A stretch of DNA of 64,000 bases from Haliovirga abyssi. Its GTDB lineage: Bacteria > Fusobacteriota > Fusobacteriia > Fusobacteriales > Haliovirgaceae. A model generated the notes under the pieces. That model saw nothing but the letters and a program-made list of their open reading frames with translations, was not told where the DNA came from and searched no databases. Shown piece after piece: positions 30,201-32,194 of the stretch (position 1 is the stretch's first letter; the number at the start of each line of letters is the position of its first letter). Location of the stretch: positions 1 through 64,000 of the forward strand of contig NZ_AP027060.1 of the NCBI RefSeq assembly GCF_030295325.1, in the 5' to 3' direction. The translations under genes and the position numbers were made by a program.

Positions 30201-31981
30201 GAACTAAATGGAATCAATCAACAATAGAAGAAAAATCGAGAGAAATCATAGGTACTTCAAAAGCAGAAACACTATTTGGAAGCGATCAAGATGATATTTT
30301 AGATGGAAAAGCAGGAAATGATCAATTGCAAGGAAGTACAGGAAATGATACTTATATATTTGGTAAAGGTTATGGAGAAGATGTAATATTTGATATAGAC
30401 TCTACAGAAGGGAATAAAGATATCATATCTTTATTAGATGGAATATCTGAATCAAATCTTCAATTGAGTAAAAATGGAGACTATTTAATAGGAACAATAG
30501 ATGGAACTTCAGATAGATTTATCGTAGGAGACTATTTTAAAGATGATTCACATAAAATAGAAGAAATAAAGTTTTCAAATGGAACTATATGGGATAAATT
30601 AAAAATAGATGAATTAACAGGAAATAGTTCAACAAATACAAACGATACAACAAACAATGATAATTCAACAGAAAATACAGATAATAGCAGTACTAATGAT
30701 AGTTCAAATGATGCTGAAACTGTTAAAAATGATAAATTTGAATTAAATTATAATTCTGATAATGTAGAATTAAAATTTTCAAGATATAATTTAGATATAA
30801 CAGTAAAAGTATTTGAAAAAGATGGTTCGATTACTGCAAATATGGGATATAGTGGAACTCAAGAAAATTATAATAGCTTTATAAATAATGGAGATCAAAA
30901 CAAGTTGTCTAATCATGTAAATAGTTTATTACAAGATATAGTTAATATGAGTAGTCAAAATAATATGGATTATTTAAAAGCTATAATACAATTTAAAGAT
31001 GAATTTGAAAAAACAGTTGTTAAAGATTTTGAGTTTAAAATAGCAGGAGAAAGTAGTTCGAGCGATTTACCTTTAACTGACGATAAAAGCAATTCTGATG
31101 AAAATATTGTGATTTCTGAAACTGCTATTAATGAGGCGAAAGGGAAAGATAACTATAAAATAGTTTTAAATAGTGACTCATTTGAGATTGACTTTAAAAG
31201 ACAAGAGTTAAATATAAAAGTTTCTATTTTACCAAGCGGAAATTCTATAACTGCTAAAATAGGTTATAGTGGAACTCAAGAATCTTATAATAATTTTGTT
31301 AGTTCAAATGGACAAAATAAATTAAGTGCTCAAATAAATACACTGTTTCAGAAAATAATTAATAATAGTTCAGAAAAAAATATGCCATGGTTTGAAGCCT
31401 TAAAGACAGATATTGATAATATGAGAAAAATCAATATAGAAAGTTTTGGTTTTGGAGACGGCTCAACAAATAATGATGATATGATGGTAGGGACTGTTTC
31501 AAAATCTAATATTTTATATGGTGGAATAGGAAATGATGTTATTTACGGAAAAGAATTAAATGACACACTAGATGGCGGAACAGGAAATGACACCTTAAAA
31601 GGTGGCTTAGGAGATGACACATATATCTTTGGACAAAGCTATGGACAAGATACAATAAAAGATGATGGTGGAAACGACACATTAAAATTAGATATAAACC
31701 CATTAGATTTAATAATAGAAAATTCAAATAATGATTTACTAATAAAAAAATATAATGGAAATGAACAGCTTATAATCCAAGATTGGAATTTAGGTTCAGA
31801 TAATCAAATAGAAAATATAGAAACAGATACAGAAGTATTAACAAATCAAAATTTAGAAAAATTAATACAAGCAATGTCAACACTAGAAACAGATGAAGGA
31901 ATGAGCTGGACAAAATTAAAAGAAGAAGAGAGTCAAAAAGTAGAAACAATATTAACACAATATTGGCAACATAAAAATTAA
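6281..31981 (+). CDS. Giant RTX (haemolysin-type Ca-binding) secreted protein, 8566 residues
   Basis: One uninterrupted frame with no Cys-bearing signal peptide. Order: a non-repetitive helical N-terminus (about 1-640); a first block of GGxGxDxxx nonapeptides (about 650-740); an EF-hand/dockerin-like segment with DLNGDG, DKNSDNK, DSNADGK and DINQDG loops (about 945-1060); a helical region (about 1110-1410) found in many RTX giants; then some 30 modules to about residue 8110. Each module has an RTX beta-roll, then a YxFxKGxGxDTI strand, then a haemolysin-related segment ending K[ND]YF...KIExIxFxxGxxW. A Ser/Thr/Asn/Asp linker (about 8115-8145), two tandem unknown beta domains (about 8149-8385), a last RTX block and a C-terminal type I secretion signal finish it. 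Exporter genes follow. No HlyC-type acyltransferase is nearby, so a Ca-dependent adhesin or matrix protein is likelier than a pore-forming toxin. Confidence 0.93.
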   Translation: MSLNVNMKKVKLIKGKDNWIYISRDGVEETIKLFYDDGHFNNTKIDELQEKIRKRNAWNFADMLDDYIGTEDYALTFLGALKGTGKMSSSETFDEVGKSLFSESVRLTLGTNFEKNAKSEDEFKSMIASLFVDTHEIVDKLAAGNPTELKSKIFGDMFAVYAPAFTAVVKKCGVQLADSSISGVMDIFKNGVEYTLSELGVKNETIMGKNNGKLGEEGISLENSVLRSRYEVLKKGEVNIEFPEEYKKAIEDYNNEIKKYNEKVRSYNKQNGNSGNKLEELKLIGSKKYTSEAVKEILYKEVILNRLSADVMSAMMSSGVSGIKSGELPAQIIGVGMFAESKPFSAGLKIYLSEHWEEVKAGNFDVSELMTEVKKANIDFFNVVDNFFGASSNFIEWTYKGEKLATELDVDAPGMVDGTAKGLLEHWKEVKDKIAGDTTIKGVKKIIGSVEGVTKLLNDLGKTGEFPEYDIVGYYDNKVMGNINESHIYFDGNTDIIMYESESKQINIVRKTGNYSRSEMASMVLKNMSESILYDSKNMALKFGNEEKNYFHFYDGGNEYLIYDGENIVEKVSSEESGCNLEERGFDYKEVLDSEINLWLKEDKRIGDYLDGNKKFIILNPSEIIPLKENYTSKLDIFSKHLRFPLIGNEKDNIIIGYGDDELIKGNSGNDKIYGGKGKDSIYGGADNDKLYGGSGHLIELGEYQYTTSEDKDKSSDYLNGGKGNDMLVGGLGNDIYEFKTGDGSDSIFERGEWGLSLFDIGEKRVLQRGSYRGKIVIDGQEIKGKAKKVNDNKYELEVSGEKYELDYTSGDLIINYGNGDKIKVKAYQNYDMGIELEGLPVLLSSEMYDKIISILGIENNTIKGMVERTIATNMAIAKVNPVSKKLVAAVNEIERSYVEEGSKMPLCGFFSGFYNMGWGVGAMAMRADANLSKYAKYVNLDPLILDLNGDGVKTTKLEDGSYFDLDNSQFAEKTGWVTPEDGMLALDKNSDNKITSGDELFGDQTYLKNGKKADSGFEALSEYDSNADGKIDKNDEVYSDLRVWQDINQDGVSQANELKTMEELGIKSLNLSSTKLSEEKDNGNILSSLGSYTKTNGISYEMSEYLLKRNPIDRRERITELKEDIKGLVNVEATGNMDSLLQAITEDKTGELEYWTKVFEREKDPIVRRDLVESEFIYQWAGVSKVEEDSRGKYIDARQLMVLEKFLGEEWTDNKGKKNPDKYSAELLKDAYRVLKERIYSEMLSKTHLVKYIDMATLEITGDKVTINTDELKSAIDKELKDDTTYGRELLKDMLSYFIYNGYDKYMDYKGFTSYFANQNEDLEWLVNSVEMNPIEGDKAFGNFLKNQKKEDGNSVGYSSEIVDYLIGKMKKEDFFDLSYNERLRLIELNKEIYSKDEYEVLYRLIKRGISCNDNLSGTAVADAIKGGRGNDTIAGNGGDDYIYGNEGSDNLSGGEGKDYIKGGTGNDTLYGNNDDDRLYGGAGNDHIEGGQGNDILEGGLGDDYLEGGANNDTYVYSKNSGNDTINDYDNIEKFITTDEAGNEITIANEKHDIVEMKDILSTEVKLELDKENLLIKVLDEEGKVSSTLKIEKYFKDGEYRKIELHFADEKVWDFDMVKNIMNITEITQASDMENIDSNSNIILSRLDSNTVDVSNSSADKLIVGGLGDDTLTGGSGDDYLDGKDGNDILDGGAGDDILEGFYGDDTYIFGKNYGTDTIIEDFGNDTIKLKDALPEDVEFIRKSVSDKNLYIKIKNHSGDLIIKDYFDNSKIKIEKIEFKDESSWDRLAIMDRDVIYEGEVGQGNKFVIGDYNYGAIDLTFDGLVDTTNEHHKYIINGKEKDDTLSGGVKEDTIYGNRGDDYIYGGDKDDKIYGGEGNDKLYGDTRSEVEEYNYRDSVEKVEKPIFEDLEYLMEPTRSSGSDYIEGGTGDDYIEGGRNNDILKGDEGNDTIWGDGYVNVVREMSVLKRYHEGDDTLYGGSGDDYIEGQKGNDKLYGGSGDDTLIADGNDEEYGMMGDTTYIPHGGRDILEGGTGNDRLEGGIWGDSYVFSKGDNQDEIFDLQGRDQIVFKDVLSNEIKVTRNFDDLLIIYNEDRDKIRVKDYFLSKEELTKRYKDSNIVGWEKFEHKIEEIIFANGEKWNEEDILKSFAIVGTDAADELNGTEREEVIFGRAGDDTIDGKLGNDLIYGEEGADKIYGGSGNDHIYGDSGDDYIDGGYGNDIIKGDIGNDKLKGNEGDDTIYGGDGNDKIYGGYGNDTLDGGEGNDFIYTEKGNNILTGGSGDDILLSGDGNDSLDGGDGNDKLTSNEGNDELTGGSGDDILDSGTGNDKLTGGTGNDTLKAGSGNDKLYGNSGDDILDGGAGNDILISDDKNDSGNDILIGGSGDDVLKSNAGNDILDGGSGEDLLDGDSGDDIYKFGKDYGNDTIYEYTGTDLIVMGEGVTKKDLLIKFKAYDLKIYIKNTDDSLTIKDYFRADKYAVEKMIFANGEELNLKELTDAWIIKGTEGDDTLYGTNGDDLIFGLGGNDTIYGLAGDDTLNGGTGDDYLNGGLGNDYLDGETGNDILDGGIGDDELHGGAGDDTYVFGKDYEKDILIDRTDKLNSERKYDKTIIKLQDITPEEIKFIKDGGNLNITVKGSNSKLEIANFFDKHKSEIDEIRFSYGLEFENGLVWDLNEIQNHPIYVYGSDKKDKFNPYSMDKKSLRIGRSYSDYKYYIDGYGEKDYLSGGIKGDTILGGEDADRLEGQAGDDYIDGGSGDDLLSGGAGDDTLVGYTGDDNLYGGSGNDLLKGDVGEDFLFGGNGEDELHGGDENDTVIGGRGNDKLYGDSGDDLLKGGSGNDILEGSKGNDILMGNFGDDIIDGGAGDDIIYGNEGDDKFIFGRGYGKDTVYEEGWGFDKIILSDDITKDDIKLSKSGYDVILSIKNGEDEIKDSLTIKDYFKSNYNKIEKIIFATGEEWDTYDITEQLKIVGTENADEITGTEVEDLILSLDGDDKVSGGKGNDAIKGGTGNDILHGDEGDDQLLGESGSDELYGDSGNDQIEAGTGNDILKGGTGNDSLSGGAGNDRIYGEEGNDYIQGGLGNDYIEGGAGNDTIKDTLGTDKIYGNAGNDTIFAGEDNDEVHGGTGNDSIRGDGGSDKIYGESGYDNISGGLGNDYIDGGSENDTIMGESGSDELHGNTGNDSIIGGTGNDKLYGESGYDNISGGAGDDEIYGGTGNDSISGGFGSDKLYGDEGNDRIYGGLGDDELHGGIGNDYLVSIGMTTTKDGEPMEIAAADKLYGDEGNDTLITNKGDDKLYGGSGNDILKSGEGHDILDGGAGDDYLEGGIGDDQYIFGKGYGKDVINNYDSRVDGLDKIIFKEEILPSDLRARRDVYDLVISIVDTADTITIKNYFKDKLYEVEKFVFANGVEWERKDIDERLGLILGTENDDTLIGTESDEFITGYAGNDMVKAGAGKDIVESGAGDDTIYGGSGDDILKGGADNDTIYGEDGVDTIYGGSGSDILKGDSGNDIIYGENEDDKIYGGIGDDTLKGGAGNDIIYGNEGVDIIYGESGNDIIEGNEGNDKLYGNEGNDVLKGGIGDDYLEAGSGKDELYGNEGNDVLRGNWNNDRLYGGTGNDNLSGGYQLFGEEGDDYLASGNVLDGGIGNDTLKNGNEMYGRAGNDKLYGNYGANIMEGGTGDDYLDGNYGDDLLNGGTGNDILKGNYGDDRYVFRRNFGEDTIYEVSGTDKIVFEDGILSEEIELTNEEFNLIIKLKNSENKIKVVNYFKNEGSGIENIVFEEDGTIWKKDKINSNVIFTPLEGDNGINNLNGIGNIKGYGGEDNIYGSVIDDIIDGGEGNDHLDGQLGNDTYIFGKGYGIDEIALNGKDKIKFLDNVSEDEVKIIKKGNDFVIKITSSPDRIIIKNSNLNSLLNSLSLEFSNGTVWDREKLNFILNKPEIMQIEEDKIIGTNSKDKLESTVNNESLIGKDGSDTYIFKKNFGEDIIYESNNSRDINVVRFLDGIEKEDIEVNIDENDLIIREKNSDNSIRVKDYFNGTKKISKLVFSDMKEKNLEDYISYIRGNSIEKNLVGSSLDEVITGGERNDILDGKDGNDLLKGGYGSDTYVFGRGYGHDTIYDTPSYYWRPNNNNVIKMTGVMSDDIRFAKNGNDLRIEIISTREVLTVKNVISNNYINRIEFGDSVLEGNNILAKLNESYNIIGTNKSETIYGSNGKNIIDGQGGNDKLVGNSGNDVYIFGENSGHDTIISPKKNDIVLLKETLKPENMSYTRKGNDLKINIKDNLDDSLIIKNYFANDNYQSAIKFADDTIITLKELEKLDYAVIGTDKDETLIGVGNDTLIGKNGDDILLGQIGNDVLEGDKGNDVLYGEAGDDTYIYRKGDNLDIIKENNGADILRLEDINSEELNYKRANNNLEITIKNSLDKIIIENYFANDKYKVEKVVCLDKEFNLEERLKEGIEVIGSNGIDNLYGYLGDDKFVLDKGNDVAYGYAGDDTYVYSKGDGVDTIIDNAGELDKIVLKDLNKDEVELKRVKAQKRINYWNTIYTDDLEIRIKGSNEKIVIKDYFKNNNNKIENLEFSDVSIKTEEFLLEGINIIGDEGNNAWLYGSIGTDKIEGKAGNDNLYGETGDDELLGNEGNDILSGGTGDDKLYGNEGDDRLLGQIGDDVLEGGAGNDVLDGNEGNDTLVGGIGNDNLLGAAGSDILEGSIGDDNLDGGAGNDTYVYSKGDGVDTIIDNAGELDKIVLKDLNKDEVELKRVKAQKRINYWNTVYTDDLEIRIKGSNEKIVIKDYFKNNNNKIENLEFSDVSIKTEEFLLEGINIIGDEGNNAWLYGSIGTDKIEGKAGNDNLYGETGDDELLGNEGNDILSGGAGDDKLYGNEGDDRLLGQIGDDVLEGGAGNDYLEGNEGNDTLVGGIGNDNLLGGAGSDILEGSIGDDNLDGGAGNDTYVYSKGDGNDTIYDIEGTDKLKLTDINPEEIELKRPLNNSNDLNIVIKETKEIITIKNYFNSNKIETIEFKNNDIWNAETIESQTTKVDGTEADDVIYGISGNDQITGKAGNDYINGETGDDVLIGGMGDDILVGDKGNDNLSGELGDDNLSGGTGDDILTGGAGNDELSGGAGSNKYIYNIGDGADKIKVNGSNIDFNLSGLANENWNWKATQDWNGQRWGDGGRDAFDGFGNTSITINGKTISNINLGSKDGVPVNHEVGGVEFSSKVQYISDNILEIKLNSIGDYTGEIAVTTGGNLGSDGNEEYNTGVINLGGTEYTYAHSKDRSRNDPNIFFLMLPETLGEENKVNYTRSGDNIYGYLKDGHFPLRILIIPSLYEANEIVDLLEKNIFFESKKEIGDILELGEGISKENLKIYRKEKDLILDMPTEGDKITVEGWYSGRKLDKIQFSDGSELSSEELHKQGLIVNGTENEDVLEGLFAESDKLNGLGGNDKLYGMSGDDILTGGVGNDALEGGAGNDTYVYAKGDGNDTISDTEGIDKLKLTDINSEEIELKRPLNNSNDLKIIIKETEDIITIKNYFNTNNKIESIEFGNDEIWNIETIESQTTKISGTAGNDTLYGISGNDDLSGNDGNDTLYGESGDDTLYGNAGDDILKGDIGNDELIGGIGNDKLYGNTGDDILTGGTGNDTLEGGVGNDTYVYAKGDGNDTISDTEGTDKLKLTDINPEEIELKRPLNNSLDLNIVMKETEDIITIKNYFNTNNKIESIEFGNDEIWNVETIESQTTKISGTEGNDTLYGISGNDDLSGNDGNDTLYGESGDDKLYGNAGDDILKGNIGNDELIGGTGNDKLYGMSGDDILTGGIGNDTLEGGAGNDTYTYAKGDGNDTISDTEGTDKVKLTDINPEEIELKRPLNNSLDLNIVMKETEDIITIKNYFNTNNKIESIEFGNDEIWNVETIESQTTKISGTEGNDTLYGISGNDDLSGNDGNDTLYGESGDDTLYGNVGDDILKGNIGNDELIGGTGNDKLYGNAGDDILTGGTENDNLEGGAGNDTYTYAKGDGNDTIYDTEGTDKLKLTDINPEEIELKRPLNNSTDLNILIKETEDIITIKNYFNTNNKIESIEFGNNEIWNVETIESQTTKISGTEENDTLYGISGNDDLSGNDGNDTLYGNAGDDKLYGNAGDDILKGDIGNDELVGGAGNDELSGGVGSNKYIYNMGDGSDKIKVNGSNIDFNLIGLANENWNWKAIQDWNGQHWSDGGRDAFDGFGNTSITINGKTISNINLGSKDGVPVNHEVGGVEFSSKVQYISDNILEIKLNSIGDYTGEIAVTTGGNLGSDGNEEYNTGVINLGGTEYTYAHSKDRSRNDPNIFLLMLPETLGEENKVNYTRSGDNIYGYLKDGHFPLRMLIIPSLYEANEIVDLLEENIYIESKKEIGDILELGEGISKENLKIYRKEKDLILDMPTEGDKITVEGWYSGRKLDKIQFSDGSELSAEELHKQGLIVNGTENEDVLEGLFAESDKLNGLGGNDKLYGMSGNDILTGGIGNDNLLGGAGEDTYVYAKGDGNDTISDTEGTDKLKLTDINPEEIELKRPLNNSLDLNIVIKETEDIITIKNYFNINNKIESIEFGNNEVWNVETIESQAIKVDGTEADDTLYGISGNDELVGGAGNDKLYGNIGDDILSGGIGNDTLEGGAGSDTYVYAKGDGNDAISDTEGTDKIKLTDINPEEIELKRPLNNSNDLKIIIKETEDIITIKNYFNTNNKIESIEFGNDKIWNASDIESQATKVDGTETADTLYGISGNDELSGNDGNDTLYGESGDDKLYGNTGDDILKGDIGNDELVGEAGSDKLYGNIGDDILSGGIGNDTLEGGAGNDTYVYAKGDGNDAISDTEGTDKIKLTDINPEEIELKRPLNNSNDLKIIIKETEDIITIKNYFNTNNKIESIEFGNNEIWNVSDIESQSTKGDGTETADTLYGISGNDELSGNDGNDTLYGESGDDKLYGNTGDDILKGDIGNDELVGGAGSDKLYGNIGDDILSGGIGNDTLEGGDGNDTYVYAKGDGNDTISDTEGTDKIKLTDINPEEIELKRPLNNSLDLNIVMKETEDIITIKNYFNTNNKIESIEFGNDEIWNVSDIESQATKVEGTESNDTLYGISGNDNLSGNDGNDTLYGESGDDKLYGNAGDDILKGNIGNDELVGGAGSDKLYGNIGDDILTGGTGNDTLEGGSGNDTYVYAKGDGNDTISDTEGIDKLKLTDINSEEIELKRTLNNSNDLKIIIKETKDIITIKNYFNTNNKIENIEFGNDEIWNVSDIESQTTKVEGTEGNDTLYGISGNDELSGNDGNDTLYGNAGDDKLYGNKGDDSLTGGLGNDILEGGTGNDNLHGNEGDDSLTGGLGKDTLEGGSGNDNLYGDIGDDILSGGLGKDTLEGGSGNDNLYGDIGDDILSGNEGIDIIYGGLGNDILKGNAGNDTLYGNAGDDTLTGNTGIDKLFGGVGNDTYVYSKGDGVDTIYDEGGELDKILLKDILPEEIELFSTNENLEIRIKNSDNKIVIKNYFRGNGYLESKDYDMDKYKIENIEFSNGVIWENLDIGKNLVNIFDGTKEEDYTIGHNLGKNIINGYEGDDGLYGRGVDGNIITGGLGDDELHGSSAKDTYIFNKGDGSDTIFETGGDSDTIKFGENIKPEDIEIVRVQNDVMLKIKGTEESIKIWDFFNYMVTAINVENGKIENIEFSDGTLWNKAIIKEKYENIYGTDSNDEVRGFDDQNDILHGFAGDDKLYSFGGDDTLLGNEGNDLLISGTGNDLLDGGIGNDQLQGGVGNDTYIFGKGYGEDVIFEESGVDSIKFIDNIKAEDIIARKNGDSLIVSILGTEDRIIVNNYFKDSNNKIEQIEFSDGTKWNQSTIEEKSREIIGTSKAETLFGSDQDDTLDGKAGNDHLQGSSGNDTYIFGKGYGEDVIFEESGVDSIKFTDNIKAGDIIVRKNGDSLIVSIVGTEDRIIVNNYFKDSNNKIEQIEFSDGTKWNQSTIEEKSREIIGTSKAETLFGSDQDDILDGKAGNDQLQGSTGNDTYIFGKGYGEDVIFDIDSTEGNKDIISLLDGISESNLQLSKNGDYLIGTIDGTSDRFIVGDYFKDDSHKIEEIKFSNGTIWDKLKIDELTGNSSTNTNDTTNNDNSTENTDNSSTNDSSNDAETVKNDKFELNYNSDNVELKFSRYNLDITVKVFEKDGSITANMGYSGTQENYNSFINNGDQNKLSNHVNSLLQDIVNMSSQNNMDYLKAIIQFKDEFEKTVVKDFEFKIAGESSSSDLPLTDDKSNSDENIVISETAINEAKGKDNYKIVLNSDSFEIDFKRQELNIKVSILPSGNSITAKIGYSGTQESYNNFVSSNGQNKLSAQINTLFQKIINNSSEKNMPWFEALKTDIDNMRKINIESFGFGDGSTNNDDMMVGTVSKSNILYGGIGNDVIYGKELNDTLDGGTGNDTLKGGLGDDTYIFGQSYGQDTIKDDGGNDTLKLDINPLDLIIENSNNDLLIKKYNGNEQLIIQDWNLGSDNQIENIETDTEVLTNQNLEKLIQAMSTLETDEGMSWTKLKEEESQKVETILTQYWQHKN
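19766..21121 (+). repeat. Two tandem 678-bp copies inside the RTX gene
   Basis: Copies at 19766-20443 and 20444-21121 encode 226 residues each and differ at only a handful of codons (for example NTIYTDD/NTVYTDD, GGTGDDK/GGAGDDK, NDVLDGN/NDYLEGN, LLGAAG/LLGGAG). A third partial start of the same unit is at 21122. The near identity at DNA level, including silent sites, indicates recent in-frame duplication or homogenisation. Confidence 0.9.
21640..25760 (+). repeat. Large duplication (3120-bp offset) carrying a Trp-rich non-RTX domain
   Basis: About 1 kb at 21640-22640 recurs at 24760-25760, offset by exactly 3120 bp. Each copy holds a domain of roughly 195 residues (nt about 21715-22300 and 24835-25420) that breaks the RTX pattern. 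It begins NENWNWK, has a DAFDGFGNTSITINGK stretch, and is followed by a degenerate module with GWYSGRKLDKIQFSDG. About a dozen residues differ between copies. I do not recognise the domain; its aromatic, strand-rich character would suit ligand binding. Confidence 0.85.
22691..28642 (+). repeat. Array of 534-bp (178-residue) RTX modules
   Basis: Module starts, read at the codons for TYVYAKGDG or TYTYAKGDG, fall at 22691, 23225, 23759, 24293, 25811, 26237, 26771, 27305, 27839 and 28643. Six of the spacings are exactly 534 bp. Two of the others differ by whole nonapeptide units: 426 bp (four units, 108 bp, fewer) and 804 bp (ten units, 270 bp, more). The 24293-25811 gap holds a duplicated non-RTX domain. 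The segment ELKRPLNNS...IKNYFNTNNKIE is nearly invariant across modules. Confidence 0.9.
29612..30718 (+). repeat. 369-bp module repeated near the RTX C-terminus
   Basis: Module starts (TYIFGKGYGEDVIF) at 29612, 29981 and 30350 are 369 bp (123 residues) apart. The first two modules are nearly identical, including EESGVDSIKF and NNYFKDSNNKIEQIEF. The third diverges after DVIFD and runs into the Ser/Thr/Asn linker. These modules have fewer RTX nonapeptides than the 534-bp family. Confidence 0.85.
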
Positions 31982-32085
31982 TAAGGAACGGCTTAAAAAT
32001 AACCTTCCGATTTTGTTATAAAATACGCAATGGTTCAAGCGTTTTTATGGCAAAATATAAGAAACTTATTTTTTAAACGTTCCTA
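31982..32085 (+). repeat. 104-bp foldback element, copy 1 (after the RTX gene)
   Basis: Begins at the base after the RTX stop codon. Nearly the whole element is one imperfect palindrome: outer arms AGGAACG / CGTTCCT, an inner stem ATTTTGTTATAAAA(T)ACGC / GCGTTTTTATGGCAAAAT, and a 10-base terminal loop. Compared with copies 2 and 3, several changes replace Watson-Crick pairs by G-U pairs, so RNA pairing is kept. Confidence 0.85.
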
Positions 32086-32102
32086 AAAGTTGTTAAAATT
32101 AC

Positions 32103-32139
32103 TAACCTCTACAATGTTCCAATTCATTTGTAGGGGTTA
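32103..32139 (+). promoter_or_regulatory. Hairpin in the leader of the exporter gene
   Basis: A 12-bp stem TAACCTCTACAA / TTGTAGGGGTTA (one G-U pair) with a 13-base loop lies 56 bp before the ABC exporter start. No T-run follows, so it is not a plain terminator; an attenuator or an mRNA-processing or stability hairpin is possible. Confidence 0.5.
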
Positions 32140-32194
32140 ATATCTTGCTTCCAATGATGAAATTCAAACAAACAAAGAGAGGTATGAAAATTAG

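Noticed and set aside
10540-30360. Regular short repeats that could suggest a CRISPR array
   Set aside because: The 27-bp period encodes Gly/Asp-rich nonapeptides in one long frame; there are no unique spacers of constant length.
6281-31981. Classification as a pore-forming RTX toxin
   Set aside because: No hlyC acyltransferase gene nearby and no recognised hydrophobic pore region; the module style fits adhesin or matrix proteins better.
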